64,000 nucleotides of DNA from JAIQFL01 sp035295745 (GTDB taxonomy: Bacteria; Acidobacteriota; Terriglobia; Bryobacterales; Bryobacteraceae): positions 186,001 to 250,000 of the forward strand of contig DATGIL010000090.1 of assembly GCA_035295745.1 (NCBI GenBank). Direction: 5' to 3'. The notes under the pieces are model-generated. The model saw only the letters and a program-made list of their open reading frames with translations, did not search any database and was not told the origin of the DNA. A program made the position numbers and the translations under genes. Each line of letters begins with the position of its first letter. The first letter of the stretch is position 1. Below, piece after piece: positions 37,717-47,432 of this stretch.

Positions 37717-38919
37717 ATGAAGACAACCATCTCCCTCGTCCTTAGCTGTACACTGGCGGCGCTGGCGGCAGATTCCTTCTCGACCGGCAAGATCGATCCG
37801 GACGCTGCCGGCATGGATTCCGCGCGATTGGCCCGGATTGCAGTCCGCATGAAGGAATTCGTTGCGGCCGGCAAGACTGCCGGGGTCGTGACCCTGGTCG
37901 CGCGGCATGGTCACGTCGCCAGCCTCGAAGCGGTCGGGTATCAGAACCTCGAAACCAAAGCTCCCATGCGGACGGATACCATCTTCCGGCTCGCATCGGT
38001 TACCAAGCCCGTCACGTGTGCCGGCATCATGATCCTGGTGGACGAGGGCAGGATCTCGCTGATCGATCCCGCCGAGAAGTTCCTGCCGGAGTTCAAAGGC
38101 TTGAAGCTCAACCCCTGCGGTACGCGCGGAGGCTACAACTGCGAACTGGTCACACCATCCCGGCCAGTCAACATCCTTGACCTGATGACGCACACCTCGG
38201 GATTGCCGGGATCAGCCCCGGGAGGAGGGGCACCGCCCAGCACGCTGGCCGAGCGCGTGGCTGCCGTCCGCGGGACGACCCTGCTGTTCGAACCGGGGAC
38301 GGCCTGGAACTACAGCAATATCGGGATCGCCGCTCTCGGTCGAATCATCGAGGTTGTCACGTCACAGCCCTATGACCGCTTCCTGGCGGAGCGGATCTTC
38401 CAGCCACTCTCGATGAAGGATACTTTCTTCTTTGTGCCGCCGGACAAAGCCAGCCGCGTGGCGTCCGTTTACCGCTACGAAGCCGATGGTTTGCAGCTTG
38501 TGCCGATGGCTGCGGCCAAATTTCCCGCTCCCGAGGGCGGCCTGTTCAGCACTGCTGGCGACATGGCGCGTTTCCACCAGATGTTGCTCAACAAGGGAAC
38601 ACTGGATGGCCAGCGCATTCTCTCAGCGGCTGCTGTAGAAGCGATGACCACATCGCAGACCGGCTCCATCAAAGCGGGTTTTGTTCCCGGAGTGGGGCAC
38701 GGATTTGGGTTCGAGGTCGTGCGCGAGACGCTCGGCACATTCCGCTACAACTCGATCGGTAGTTTCGTGAAGGGCGGAGCCTATCGCACCTACGGGTGGG
38801 TGGACCCAGCCAAGGACCTCGTCGGAATCATTTTCATGCAGCGGACCAATGGTGGTGGCGATGTAGCGGATGAAATCAACAGCTTCATGGCGATGTCAGC
38901 AGCGGCGATTGAGCGCTGA
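37717..38919 (+). CDS. Serine hydrolase, beta-lactamase / class C penicillin-binding family
   Basis: 400 residues with a signal peptide (MKTTISLVLSCTLAALAA). Family signatures: the nucleophile motif S94-V-T-K97 in FRLASVTKPVT, the second motif Y199-S-N201 in AWNYSNIG, and a C-terminal HGFGFEV / GSFVKGGAYRTYGWVDP region in place of KTG. Enzymes of this group are esterases, D-aminopeptidases or transpeptidase-like; true beta-lactamase activity is uncommon. Probably periplasmic and monocistronic. Confidence 0.93.
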   Translation: MKTTISLVLSCTLAALAADSFSTGKIDPDAAGMDSARLARIAVRMKEFVAAGKTAGVVTLVARHGHVASLEAVGYQNLETKAPMRTDTIFRLASVTKPVTCAGIMILVDEGRISLIDPAEKFLPEFKGLKLNPCGTRGGYNCELVTPSRPVNILDLMTHTSGLPGSAPGGGAPPSTLAERVAAVRGTTLLFEPGTAWNYSNIGIAALGRIIEVVTSQPYDRFLAERIFQPLSMKDTFFFVPPDKASRVASVYRYEADGLQLVPMAAAKFPAPEGGLFSTAGDMARFHQMLLNKGTLDGQRILSAAAVEAMTTSQTGSIKAGFVPGVGHGFGFEVVRETLGTFRYNSIGSFVKGGAYRTYGWVDPAKDLVGIIFMQRTNGGGDVADEINSFMAMSAAAIER

Positions 38920-39037
38920 ATATCTCCTCGCGGTGCGCTTGCACGGAAGAGTCGGATGGGTGCGGGTTGACTAGTTGAGAGATTATCTATCGTGACTCGA
39001 GCAGAGTTCCCGCGAGCGCTCGGCGGACGGCGAGCTT

Positions 39038-39427
39038 TTAGGCCGCGGAGAGGGCGCTGATCGTAACGTAGTATCCGTCCGGGTCGCGGAGTGAGAACTC
39101 CTTGGTTTGAGTGTTCGGATTCACATGGGGCTCCTCTTCGAGCCGGGTGACCAGAGAGCGCGCTCTTTGAAGCGCCAGGTCGAAATCGTCGACACGAAAG
39201 AACAACAGGAGGCCGTTGCCTGGTGTCCCGTGATCGGGGCTCGTCAATGAGGGATGCTCGTGTGCGCCCCACTCGTGGAGACAGAGCAAGACCGTTCCAT
39301 CCGAGTCGACGATTTGGCCAAAGTAGTTATGCGCAGGACGGGTAGCGGGCTGACCGAATAGCGCCTGATACCATTTGAAGCTCCTCGGCACGTCGCCTAC
39401 CCCTACGATGGTCCAGGTGCGCTTCAT
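39038..39427 (-). CDS. VOC family protein (single domain)
   Basis: 129 residues. Pattern VGVGDVPRSFKWYQALFGQP, then FRVDDFDLALQRARS, and C-terminal SLRDPDGYYVTISAL, as in glyoxalase/bleomycin-resistance/dioxygenase superfamily members. Candidate metal ligands are in the HEWGAHEHP segment and the last strand. Substrate unknown. Monocistronic. Confidence 0.9.
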   Translation of the reverse strand: MKRTWTIVGVGDVPRSFKWYQALFGQPATRPAHNYFGQIVDSDGTVLLCLHEWGAHEHPSLTSPDHGTPGNGLLLFFRVDDFDLALQRARSLVTRLEEEPHVNPNTQTKEFSLRDPDGYYVTISALSAA

Positions 39428-40085
39428 TGGTCCCCTCTGCGGCTTGATATTCTCGATCAGACCGAACTTGGATACTACCGGCCAGGGACGGCCCTTTCGA
39501 AGTTTACCCCGCCTCTAGGACAACTTGCCGTGCTGTCTTAGGCCGACGAGGCAGCCATGCTACCTCTTGCCACCGCCTGATGACAGATCGTCTCGGATCA
39601 GTGAATTCTCGGCGACTCGGTAGAAAGGGCGTTGCTGTCCCGTCTGCCGACGACCCCATTCGAGTGGCGTCTGACGAACCCAAACTCCTCAGCACACGAT
39701 AGGTGTGGTCTAAAGAGACTGACCTGGTGGGCACGCGCTTCACTTGGCAAGAAACGGGTATTGAGGTACCCGTTTCACCTCTAAGGCATTGATTCCATAC
39801 ATGGGAAACGGTACACAGGTACCGGTTCAGTGTCGGGCACATCGACGCTCGGCAGGCGAAGCAGCCTGCTCCACGAAGCGCCTTGCCACGGGAGCGGCTC
39901 CTCACAACCTGCCGCGCGAGTCGCGCGCTAAGTCCTTATGCGGATCTGAAACGAGGTGGCCGATGACCAAAGATAACCGTGACAAATTTCACAGTTCGTC
40001 CTAAATTGATGACTGCAACGCGAACCCGAAAAACAGCGTGTGGGGGTCAAGTGCGTTTGCAAAAAATTACTGTCTCAGGATGCCG
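39428..40085. other. Long non-coding region with two hairpins
   Basis: About 658 bp with no recognisable frame. The antisense 133-codon frame at 39504-39905 is rich in Arg, Ser and Cys and looks accidental. The region holds two related inverted repeats (listed separately). It could be a decayed gene or element, or carry a small RNA; nothing in the sequence decides. Confidence 0.5.
39751..39828. repeat. Pair of related inverted repeats
   Basis: GAAACGGGTA (39751-39760) pairs perfectly with TACCCGTTTC (39767-39776) around a 6-nt loop. Twenty-eight bases on, GAAACGGTAC (39805-39814) pairs with GTACCGGTTC (39819-39828) with one mismatch around a 4-nt loop. Both arms share GAAACGG.TA. No T-run follows on either side, so a standard terminator is unlikely. 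Confidence 0.6.
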
Positions 40086-41030
40086 ATGAAACTATTTCAA
40101 AAGTGGAGTTTGGCGCTTGGCGCGTGCGCGCTGCTCTTGGCAATTTCCGGGAGTGCACGTGCAGCAACGATTATTGTTGGTGCAGGAGCGGGTAACAACT
40201 CCGAACGATGCCTGAGCGGATCTGCGGGCACAGGGGGAACATGTAACGCCTCTCCGTCGGGACCCTACGGCGGACTCGACTCCATGGTCCAGCTGGTGGC
40301 AAACTCGCTGAATCTAAGCCTCTCGCGTGTCGACGATTCCGGAGATGTGTTCTGGACCGCTGGAGCCGGAGCCGGCATTTTTGGCATAGCGCGGTCCGCG
40401 AGCAGAAATTTCACTCTGGGGGAGTTACCCGGTCTATCGGGCGGTACTTACCAGCAATTGCTGGGCGTGATCGGAAGCTCCTCTGCGCCCATCGTGCTCT
40501 TGCCCACTAGTTATGTCACGGCGAACAACGCGGCGCAGAAGCCCACGAGCGGGACAGACGATCTAACCGGAGACACAGCGACATCTGAACCAAACAGCGT
40601 GCCCGGCACCTATGACTTCACCACCGGGCTTCCGGTCTTTACATCGATCGCTCCAGGCACTTTCCGTTTTGCTATCCAATGCGCAACACCGGGTGGTAAC
40701 TGCGCGGTAGGCCCCGAAAACCAGGAACTCTGGTCGTCGCTTCCAAGCGACAATACTCCGGTAGACTCGGCCCGTCCGGATCACATGGTCACCTGGCAAC
40801 TGACCGGTTCTGCAATCCCGATCGGCGATACGTGGTACATCGCCGGGTTCGAGAACGGCACTTCGGACTACGACTTCAACGACTACGTATTCCTTTTCCA
40901 AAACACCACGCCTTCGGGCGCTGCTCCCGAGCCAGGTTCGATCGTGCTGGTTGCCATTGCTCTTTTGGCTCTGCTGGGCCACCAACGGCTTGCTCTTTTC
41001 AAAGCAATACGGCTGAAGAATCGCAATTGA
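40086..41030 (+). CDS. PEP-CTERM protein with DUF4114-like domain
   Basis: 314 residues from the ATG at 40086, preferred for the AGGA 5 nt upstream and the signal peptide that follows (LALGACALLLAISGSARA). The C-terminal third contains GDTWYIAGFENGTSDYDFND, like the DUF4114 domain of PEP-CTERM proteins, and then the sorting tail APEPGSIVLVAIALLALLG plus a basic end. Two Cys pairs are present. Surface sorting by an exosortase elsewhere in the genome is inferred. Confidence 0.85.
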   Translation: MKLFQKWSLALGACALLLAISGSARAATIIVGAGAGNNSERCLSGSAGTGGTCNASPSGPYGGLDSMVQLVANSLNLSLSRVDDSGDVFWTAGAGAGIFGIARSASRNFTLGELPGLSGGTYQQLLGVIGSSSAPIVLLPTSYVTANNAAQKPTSGTDDLTGDTATSEPNSVPGTYDFTTGLPVFTSIAPGTFRFAIQCATPGGNCAVGPENQELWSSLPSDNTPVDSARPDHMVTWQLTGSAIPIGDTWYIAGFENGTSDYDFNDYVFLFQNTTPSGAAPEPGSIVLVAIALLALLGHQRLALFKAIRLKNRN

Positions 41031-41161
41031 CCGCCCATTTGGTTTAGTTGCAGGCGGAACTTGCCGAATTCCAACGGCACAACCCGCCGACGCAGGTTTC
41101 ATGGACTGCCAGCGTTATCCGGTCGAGATCGGCAGCCATCTGACCTCCATCGGAACCAGTT

Positions 41162-41422
41162 TCACTCGGCTCGACCGAGTGCTTCATCGTTGTAACGCGT
41201 CAGCGCAGCACGCGCCGCTGCGACGAGCTCGGGGCTGCGGCTTTCGATGAGATCGCCGGCTTGTGCAATGATGCTCTGCAGGATTTCGAAAATCTCTCGC
41301 ACGCCGGTTTCACGGTCGATGATCTCCGCGAGCGATTTGAGAAGGGCCGGATCATGCTGGATCGCCTTGGCCGCTCGGTAAGCCCCTGCCGTGGGATTTT
41401 CTTTGTGTGCTCTGGGTGTCAT
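41162..41422 (-). CDS. Small helical hypothetical protein, 86 aa
   Basis: 86 residues with high helix content (AYRAAKAIQHDPALLKSLAE; IFEILQSIIAQAGDLIE; VAAARAALTRYNDEALGRA). No signal or membrane segment. Composition is typical of a real small protein, though no clear ribosome site precedes the ATG. Not recognised. Confidence 0.6.
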   Translation of the reverse strand: MTPRAHKENPTAGAYRAAKAIQHDPALLKSLAEIIDRETGVREIFEILQSIIAQAGDLIESRSPELVAAARAALTRYNDEALGRAE

Positions 41423-41538
41423 ATGAAGATGGTCCGCTTGTTTGCGCGCGAAAGCAAGGACGAGATTGAGGACGCCCTCTTTAAGCAGAGATCAGCATCA
41501 GGCACCACTTGCGGCGCGTGCTGAACGGGACCTTCAGG

Positions 41539-43998
41539 CTATTCATATCTCAGGGCGATCATGGGATCTACTCGCGTCGCTGAGCGAGCCGGGAGCAGAC
41601 AAGCTGCTATGCCCGCGATGAAAACCAGGACAATCACTCCCGCGACCGTGACCGGGTCGAAAGTGGAAATGCCGAAGAGCTGGCTCGCGAGGATGCGGCT
41701 AAGCCCGAAACTTGCCAGCAACCCTACTCCCGCGCCCATGGCCATTAATCTCAACCCCAGGCTCAACACCATGCGCAATACCATCGCCGTGCTGGCGCCC
41801 AGCGCCATACGGATGCCGATCTCATGCCTCTGACGCGTCACGGCATACGCGACGACACCATAGACTCCGATTAGAACCAGCACGAGACCGGCGATAGCGA
41901 ATACTGCGATCAAGTACAGGCCAAATCTCGGTTGCGCCATTGCGAACTGACTGATGAAGTCTTCGTTGGTGCCGTTGAAGCCCAGCGCCACACCTCGATC
42001 GACAGCCCAGATTTCGCGTCGAAGGGTGTTGAGCATCATCTTCGGATCGCCTGTAGTACGCACGAGAATGCCGCGAAACGCGCCGCCCATAACATCGTAG
42101 GGGACCCATACTTCCGGAAGCACGGGCCGGTCCAAGCCCTGATTCTTGACGTCTGCCACGACGCCGATAATCTCAAAAGTGGGCTCCTTCATCGGATCCG
42201 GGAAAGTGGGGGTTGCAAGGTCGGGTAAGGTCGCCGACTGGCCCAGCCAATTGTCGCCGAGGAATTTCTTGGCGAAGGTCTGGTTCACGACGGCCAGCTT
42301 GCGGGCCGCGTTTACTTCCGATTCGTTGAAGGTCCGACCCCGCAACAGCTTGATGTGAAGTGTTGCGAAGTACCCTTCGCTGCATAACTCCACCTGCGAG
42401 CGCCAGTCCTCAGCGGCGGCTTTCCCTGGGATTTCGAGCTTACTGACGAAGCCACCAAACGGCGGCAGGGATGTCGCTTCGGTAGCCGCCTCGACGCCCG
42501 GAGTGGCCTTTACGCGTTCGAGTAACGGGCGGAAGAACCCTTGAATCTGCGCCGCGCTCTGATAGCGTGCCGGCGGCATGGGCAACACAGCGACTAAAAC
42601 ATGCGACGGATCGGCTCCCAGCGGAACCTCCTGCAACGCGAAGAAGCTTCGCATGAGGAGTCCGGCGCCGGTGAGTAGAGCGAGTGACAGCGCCACCTCA
42701 CCGACAATCAGGCCATTGCGCAGCCCTCGATGACGGAAACCGCCGGAAACACCCTTACCCGTGTCCCGCAGCACCTCGTTGAGGTCTTGCCGGGTGAGTT
42801 GCACTGCCGGCACGGTTCCGAATACGAGTGCGGTGACAAGACCCGTGACCAGCGCAAACAGCAATACCGAAATATTGATATGGATATATGCCTCGGCGGG
42901 AATGATTTGGGCTGGAACGATCGCGATGAGACCTTTGATGCCGCCCCAGGCCAGCAGACAGCCGAATGCCGCGCCGCAGACGCCTAGCAGGAGACTCTCG
43001 GTGAGAAGCTGCCGCACGATGCGCCAGCGCCCGGCGCCAATGGCCGCTCGTATGGCAATTTCCTTTTCGCGGGCTGTCGCCCGGGCGAGCAACAAGTTTG
43101 CCACGTTGGCGCAGGCAATGAGCAGTAACATACTAACTGCGCCCATCACGATGAACAGCATCACGCGGAACTGACCGACTACCGTGTCCGCCAGAGTCTG
43201 GATGTGAATCGTGAACTGCTTGGGATACTCTTTTGGGTAGACCGGGGCCAGGCGGTGCGCGATCAGGTCGATGTCGGCTTGCGCCTGGCGCAGCGTAACG
43301 CCCGGCCGCAGATGGCCAAGCATCCAGAAGTAGTTCGGGAACTGGCCCGCCGCCACCTCATCAGCCCGGTTGAGGGAAGTGGGAATCCACAAATCGGCGT
43401 CGCCCCAGCCGAATCGCTGCGGCATGATGCCCACCAGCGTGCGCGAAACGCCGTTCAGGATGAAGGTCCGGCCCAGAATTCCCGGGTCCGCATTAAAGCG
43501 CGACACCCAGACCTTGTAGCGAAGAACAAAAACGGGAGGTGCGCCTGGCATGTAATCCGCGGGTTCCATGACCCGCCCCAAGAGCGCGGGCATTCCCAGG
43601 AACTCGAAGGTGTTGGGCACCACCAGCACGCCGTTAAACTGTTCGGTTCCTTCGCCATTGTCATAGAGGACGTTGAGATTGCAGTTGCCAATCACGCGGT
43701 CGAAGACGTGGTTCTGCGCCTGATAGTCCAGGAACTCGGGCACGCGGAAGCCAGTTCTGCCGCCGGGATCGCTACGACTGGAATCATGGATCTCGATCGT
43801 AACCAGCCGATGCGAATCGGTGTAAGGGAACGGCTCCAGCAGGACGTTATCAATGACGCTGAAGATGGCGGTAGTGGCGCCGATTCCGAGAGCGAGCGCG
43901 GCTATAGCGAGCACGGCGACGCTGCGATCGCGGCTAAGGCTCCGGACCGCAGCGCGGAGGTTGCGCCAAAGGGAACTCATACCAGGGAATAACGCCAT
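41539..43998 (-). CDS. ADOP-type ABC transporter permease (FtsX/MacB family)
   Basis: 819 residues from the ATG at 43998 (GAGG 6 nt upstream; MSSLWRNLRAAVRSL begins at 43980). The open frame extends to 44214 only by reading through a dispersed repeat. Layout as in the first ADOP: first helix AVLAIAALALGIGATTAIFS, periplasmic MacB_PCD domain, FtsX block (MLLLIACANVANLLLARAT ... EIAIRAAIGAGRWR), second half, and C-terminal RSATRVDPMIALRYE. No ATPase or PadR gene is adjacent. The substrate is unknown. Confidence 0.92.
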   Translation of the reverse strand: MALFPGMSSLWRNLRAAVRSLSRDRSVAVLAIAALALGIGATTAIFSVIDNVLLEPFPYTDSHRLVTIEIHDSSRSDPGGRTGFRVPEFLDYQAQNHVFDRVIGNCNLNVLYDNGEGTEQFNGVLVVPNTFEFLGMPALLGRVMEPADYMPGAPPVFVLRYKVWVSRFNADPGILGRTFILNGVSRTLVGIMPQRFGWGDADLWIPTSLNRADEVAAGQFPNYFWMLGHLRPGVTLRQAQADIDLIAHRLAPVYPKEYPKQFTIHIQTLADTVVGQFRVMLFIVMGAVSMLLLIACANVANLLLARATAREKEIAIRAAIGAGRWRIVRQLLTESLLLGVCGAAFGCLLAWGGIKGLIAIVPAQIIPAEAYIHINISVLLFALVTGLVTALVFGTVPAVQLTRQDLNEVLRDTGKGVSGGFRHRGLRNGLIVGEVALSLALLTGAGLLMRSFFALQEVPLGADPSHVLVAVLPMPPARYQSAAQIQGFFRPLLERVKATPGVEAATEATSLPPFGGFVSKLEIPGKAAAEDWRSQVELCSEGYFATLHIKLLRGRTFNESEVNAARKLAVVNQTFAKKFLGDNWLGQSATLPDLATPTFPDPMKEPTFEIIGVVADVKNQGLDRPVLPEVWVPYDVMGGAFRGILVRTTGDPKMMLNTLRREIWAVDRGVALGFNGTNEDFISQFAMAQPRFGLYLIAVFAIAGLVLVLIGVYGVVAYAVTRQRHEIGIRMALGASTAMVLRMVLSLGLRLMAMGAGVGLLASFGLSRILASQLFGISTFDPVTVAGVIVLVFIAGIAACLLPARSATRVDPMIALRYE

Positions 43999-44072
43999 AA
44001 ACGGCCTCATAGTTCCGCGAAAAAGCTGAGCCGCCGGGCTGCGGAAAACCCGGAGACGCTTGCTGAGGGAGT

Positions 44073-44320
44073 AATTTTCGGAGCGATCGGGACGTCGCTT
44101 GCTGACGCGAGTGCGGCTTGCAAGGAGCCACGACAGTGAGAAGCTGTGAAAAATCCGGGAGCGCCTGCCCCACATAACAATGAGGAATCGCTTGCTTACG
44201 CGCGCGGCTCGCAATCTTCATCTCGTGTTGCGATGATTAGCGAGCCGCGACCTTTCGCCAAGTCGGTTACTAACCCCCGTGGCTCGCAGCGAGCCACGAC
44301 CGTGAGGGAGTGTTCTTGCC
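44073..44320 (-). repeat. Dispersed repeat cluster B
   Basis: Three degenerate copies of the family lie between the ADOP gene and the TonB gene: 44073-44140 (TTTTCGGAGCGATCGGGACG ... GCTTGCTGACGCGAGTGCGG), 44185-44213 (ATCGCTTGCTTACGCGCGCG GCTCGCAA) and 44279-44320. The last holds a perfect 8-bp stem GTGGCTCG-CAG-CGAGCCAC at 44279-44297 followed by ACGACCGTGAGGGAGTGTTC. The final 40 bp match 51146-51185 (reverse strand) at about 38 of 40 positions. Confidence 0.85.
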
Positions 44321-44354
44321 GGAATACGTCGGCACTATCACGAAACCCATGCAC

Positions 44355-47300
44355 TCAGAAAACGAAACGTGCCGAGATCTGCATGCGCCGCGCTTCCGTG
44401 CCATCCGGGGGAACGGCGTCTCCCGACGGGATATAGAGGAGTTGCGGTGTGGCCGTGATCACGCCTTTGGCCTCGGAGTAGGCGCGGGTGCTGTTGTAGC
44501 CCGTAGCGGCCCAGGTATTCGCGAGATTGAAGACCTCCAGGTTGAGATACAACTTGGTGTGCTCGGTAATCGGAAGGACCTTGCTAAGGCGCGCGTCGGA
44601 ACGGTACATGGCAGGGACCCGGTAGGTGTTGACCGGCAGCCAGGGTACCCGGGAACTGAGGCCCGAGCCGTTGAGGCTGTAGTTGGAGAACATTCCCGTG
44701 ACCGGCGTATCAGCCAGGTATACAATCACACTGCCATACGGGAAGCCGCTCACCAGGGAGGTAACGGAAGAAAGCTGCCAGTTGTTGACCGCGTACTTGA
44801 AGAAGGCGCCGGTGCGATGCGTGAAGGTCGGCGCCCATACCCAGGAGAGGGCAAAGCGGTGACGCTGGTCGAGCGTGCCGCTCCCCTTGTCAGCCTTGTA
44901 GTTGCCGTTGTTCAGCCAATAGCTGGCGCCACTCAACCAGAGGTTGTTGGTGCTTTCGCCGTAGCTCTGGCCGTCGTCGATCTCGTGCGACCAGGTGTAT
45001 GAGCCCATCGCCTGGAACCCATGCTTGAAACGCTTGTTCACCTGAACCGCCAACCCGTTGTAGTAGCTGTTGACGCCGTTCTCGGCATAAGCGATGGTTC
45101 CGTAGCGCGTATCCGGCCGCTTGCCGATCAGTACCGGAGTCGTGTACGACCCGACCGTGCTTCCGCTGGCATCGTTGATCGTGTAGGTAAAGTTTGTGGA
45201 AGTGGTGGGAAGGTTGAGATCGCGCACGCCATAGAGCTGTACGCCCCGGCTCCAGATATACGAAACTGTCATCGCGGTGTCGGAAGTGAGCTGGCGCTGG
45301 ATGCCGATGTTGCCCTGTTCCGAATAAGGCGTTTTCAGGCCGGGCGCCAGCATCTGAATGCTGGCGGCCGAAATGCTGGCGCCTGAGGGAATCGATGTGA
45401 GCGTGTTCGGGAACACCGGGCCGGCGGCCAGTTGCGCCGCTTGTGTGGCGGCCAGGGAAGTGCTGGTCTGGACCACGCCGTTGCCGCTGGTGAAAAGGTT
45501 ATCGATGGTTCCACCCTGGAAACGGCCGTAGAACATCCCGTAACCGGCCTGCAGGACGGTCTTGTCATTCAGTTGATACGACAAGCCGAGGCGGGGAGCC
45601 AGGTTGGTGGGGGAGGAGGGGACATGGCAAGTCAGCGGATAGTCCGGATTGCAGACCTTCGGCTGCGGTAACTGGGCATATTCGTAACGTGCGCCGTAGC
45701 TCACGGTCAGCTTCGGCGTGACGCGCCACTGGTCTTGCAGGTAAAAGCCATAGTCGTTCATGCGATAGTCCATCACCGGATTGCCGAACGTCTGCGAGTA
45801 GCTGTTCCAGTACTTGGTGCCGCTGGTGTTGCCGCTGTAGTCGAGGGCGAAAGCGTTGACGGTCTGATAGCTGTAGCTGCCGAAGTAGTTGCTGAGGTAG
45901 TAGACGTAGTCTTCGGTGGTCGCGATATCGGCGCCGAGCTTGATGGTGTGGGTGCCCTTGGTCCAGGTGGCGTTGTCCTGGAACTGGAAGCGGCTCTCGC
46001 TCGGCTCGATGCGCGGCAGGTAGTTGGCCGGCCCAAGCTGGGTGCCGTTCGCCGAGACCTGGAGAAAGCCCAGGCCACCGCCCAGTTCGGCGTCGTTGAA
46101 GGTATCGGCTTGGCGGTCGCCAGCGAAGCCAAAGCGCAGTTCGTTCACGAAGGTGGAGGTGGGAACCATGGTCCAAACTGCCCGTCCATTGCGTACCGTG
46201 ACAGCGTCATCGCCATTACCCGTGATGGCGGAGCCGCTGGTGGAAGAGGTGGCGGTCTGGATCCCGTTAGGCGACCGGTGATGGAGGAAATTGAAGCTGG
46301 CACTGAAGGAGTTGCGGTCGGACGGGTGATAGTCCAGCTTGCCGAAGTAAAGCTCCTGGTCCAGGGTGCGCGGTATCTGGCCATAGAAGCGGGGCAACAA
46401 CGCGTTGATGGCCGCACACTGCGCCGGGGTGGCGGCGGGTTGCGTGGCCGTGCCCACTCCACAACTGTTCCAGGTCTGTGTCAGCGGATTGACGGCCACC
46501 GTGTTGAGGCTGGAGGTCATGGGGAAATTGCGCCGCGTGATTTCCGTATTCAGGAAGTAGAACAGCTTATCCCGCCTGATCGCTCCGCCGAGGGACCCGC
46601 CCGCCTGCTGGCGCTTTTCCGACGGAACATACGTGCTGAACGGATCGCGCGCGTTGAACCCGGTGCTGCGGTAGAACCAGTAGGCGGTGCCGTGCAGCGC
46701 GTTGCCGCCGCTCTTGGTCACGGTGTTGACAATGCCGCCCATGGCACGGCCGTATTCGGCGGAGTAGTTGGAAGAGACCACCTGAAACTCCTGCACGGCG
46801 TCCTGCGAGATCTGGGCCGCAATGCGCGTGCGCCCGGCATTCTCGTTGTAGAACTGCTCAGTGGTATCGGTGCCGTCCACCAGGAACGAGTTCTGCCCGG
46901 CCACGCCGCGGAAAGTGAGCAGGCCATAGTTGCCGTCGTTGCTGACGCCCGGCGTCAGCAATACAAAGGAGTCCACCCGCCGGCCATTGATCGGAAGGTC
47001 TTGAATGGATCGCGAATCGACCACCCCGGAGACGTCGCTTTTGGTGTTTTCCACTAACGGCGCAGCCGCGGAGACCTCCACCTCGGTGGAGGCGGTGGCC
47101 ATCGCGAGGTTGATTTTCAGATCCAGGTTCTGGCCGACCTGCAGAGTCAAGCTCCTCAACTCATAGCCCGCAAAACCGGCAGCCGTCACGATGACCCTGT
47201 ACCCTGGCCCGGGCGTCAGCGATGGGGCGATGAACAGCCCCGCGTCGTTGGTATCCAGCGTACGGAGTGTGCCTTGAGCTTCGCTCGAAATGATCACTTT

Positions 47301-47432
47301 GGCATTGGGCACCACTGCGCCCGAAGGGTCCCGGACAACACCGGAAATGCCCGCCACGCCACCAGACGATTGCGCGAATACAGGCGCAGTCAGGGACAGC
47401 ACGAGCAACAAAGCAAGGAACGTCAAACGCAT
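44355..47432 (-). CDS. TonB-dependent receptor with carboxypeptidase-regulatory-like domain
   Basis: 1025 residues. Signal peptide 1-20 (FLALLLVLSLTAPVFAQ), regulatory beta-sandwich about 25-110 (GISGVVRDPSGAVVPNAKVI), plug about 115-230 (VSGVVDSRSIQDLPINGRRV; QNSFLVDGTDTTEQFYNENA), large barrel and a terminal aromatic (ARFVF). Same Oar-like type as the receptor at 24.8-28.3 kb but only distantly similar in the barrel, so it probably takes a different ligand. A TATAAT-rich promoter region lies upstream. Confidence 0.95.
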   Translation of the reverse strand: MRLTFLALLLVLSLTAPVFAQSSGGVAGISGVVRDPSGAVVPNAKVIISSEAQGTLRTLDTNDAGLFIAPSLTPGPGYRVIVTAAGFAGYELRSLTLQVGQNLDLKINLAMATASTEVEVSAAAPLVENTKSDVSGVVDSRSIQDLPINGRRVDSFVLLTPGVSNDGNYGLLTFRGVAGQNSFLVDGTDTTEQFYNENAGRTRIAAQISQDAVQEFQVVSSNYSAEYGRAMGGIVNTVTKSGGNALHGTAYWFYRSTGFNARDPFSTYVPSEKRQQAGGSLGGAIRRDKLFYFLNTEITRRNFPMTSSLNTVAVNPLTQTWNSCGVGTATQPAATPAQCAAINALLPRFYGQIPRTLDQELYFGKLDYHPSDRNSFSASFNFLHHRSPNGIQTATSSTSGSAITGNGDDAVTVRNGRAVWTMVPTSTFVNELRFGFAGDRQADTFNDAELGGGLGFLQVSANGTQLGPANYLPRIEPSESRFQFQDNATWTKGTHTIKLGADIATTEDYVYYLSNYFGSYSYQTVNAFALDYSGNTSGTKYWNSYSQTFGNPVMDYRMNDYGFYLQDQWRVTPKLTVSYGARYEYAQLPQPKVCNPDYPLTCHVPSSPTNLAPRLGLSYQLNDKTVLQAGYGMFYGRFQGGTIDNLFTSGNGVVQTSTSLAATQAAQLAAGPVFPNTLTSIPSGASISAASIQMLAPGLKTPYSEQGNIGIQRQLTSDTAMTVSYIWSRGVQLYGVRDLNLPTTSTNFTYTINDASGSTVGSYTTPVLIGKRPDTRYGTIAYAENGVNSYYNGLAVQVNKRFKHGFQAMGSYTWSHEIDDGQSYGESTNNLWLSGASYWLNNGNYKADKGSGTLDQRHRFALSWVWAPTFTHRTGAFFKYAVNNWQLSSVTSLVSGFPYGSVIVYLADTPVTGMFSNYSLNGSGLSSRVPWLPVNTYRVPAMYRSDARLSKVLPITEHTKLYLNLEVFNLANTWAATGYNSTRAYSEAKGVITATPQLLYIPSGDAVPPDGTEARRMQISARFVF

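Noticed and set aside
37171..38193. 340-residue minus-strand frame spanning the 37007 gene and the serine hydrolase
   Set aside because: It overlaps two better-supported genes in other frames and shows no motif.
43999..44214. N-terminal extension of the second ADOP (adds RVSKR, RPDRSENYS-type sequence)
   Set aside because: The added residues are encoded by the dispersed repeat. The family N-terminus and a ribosome site lie at 43998.
45735..47057. 440-residue plus-strand frame opposite the second TonB receptor
   Set aside because: Shadow frame made of Val/Gly/Ala/Arg runs. The minus strand encodes a complete receptor.
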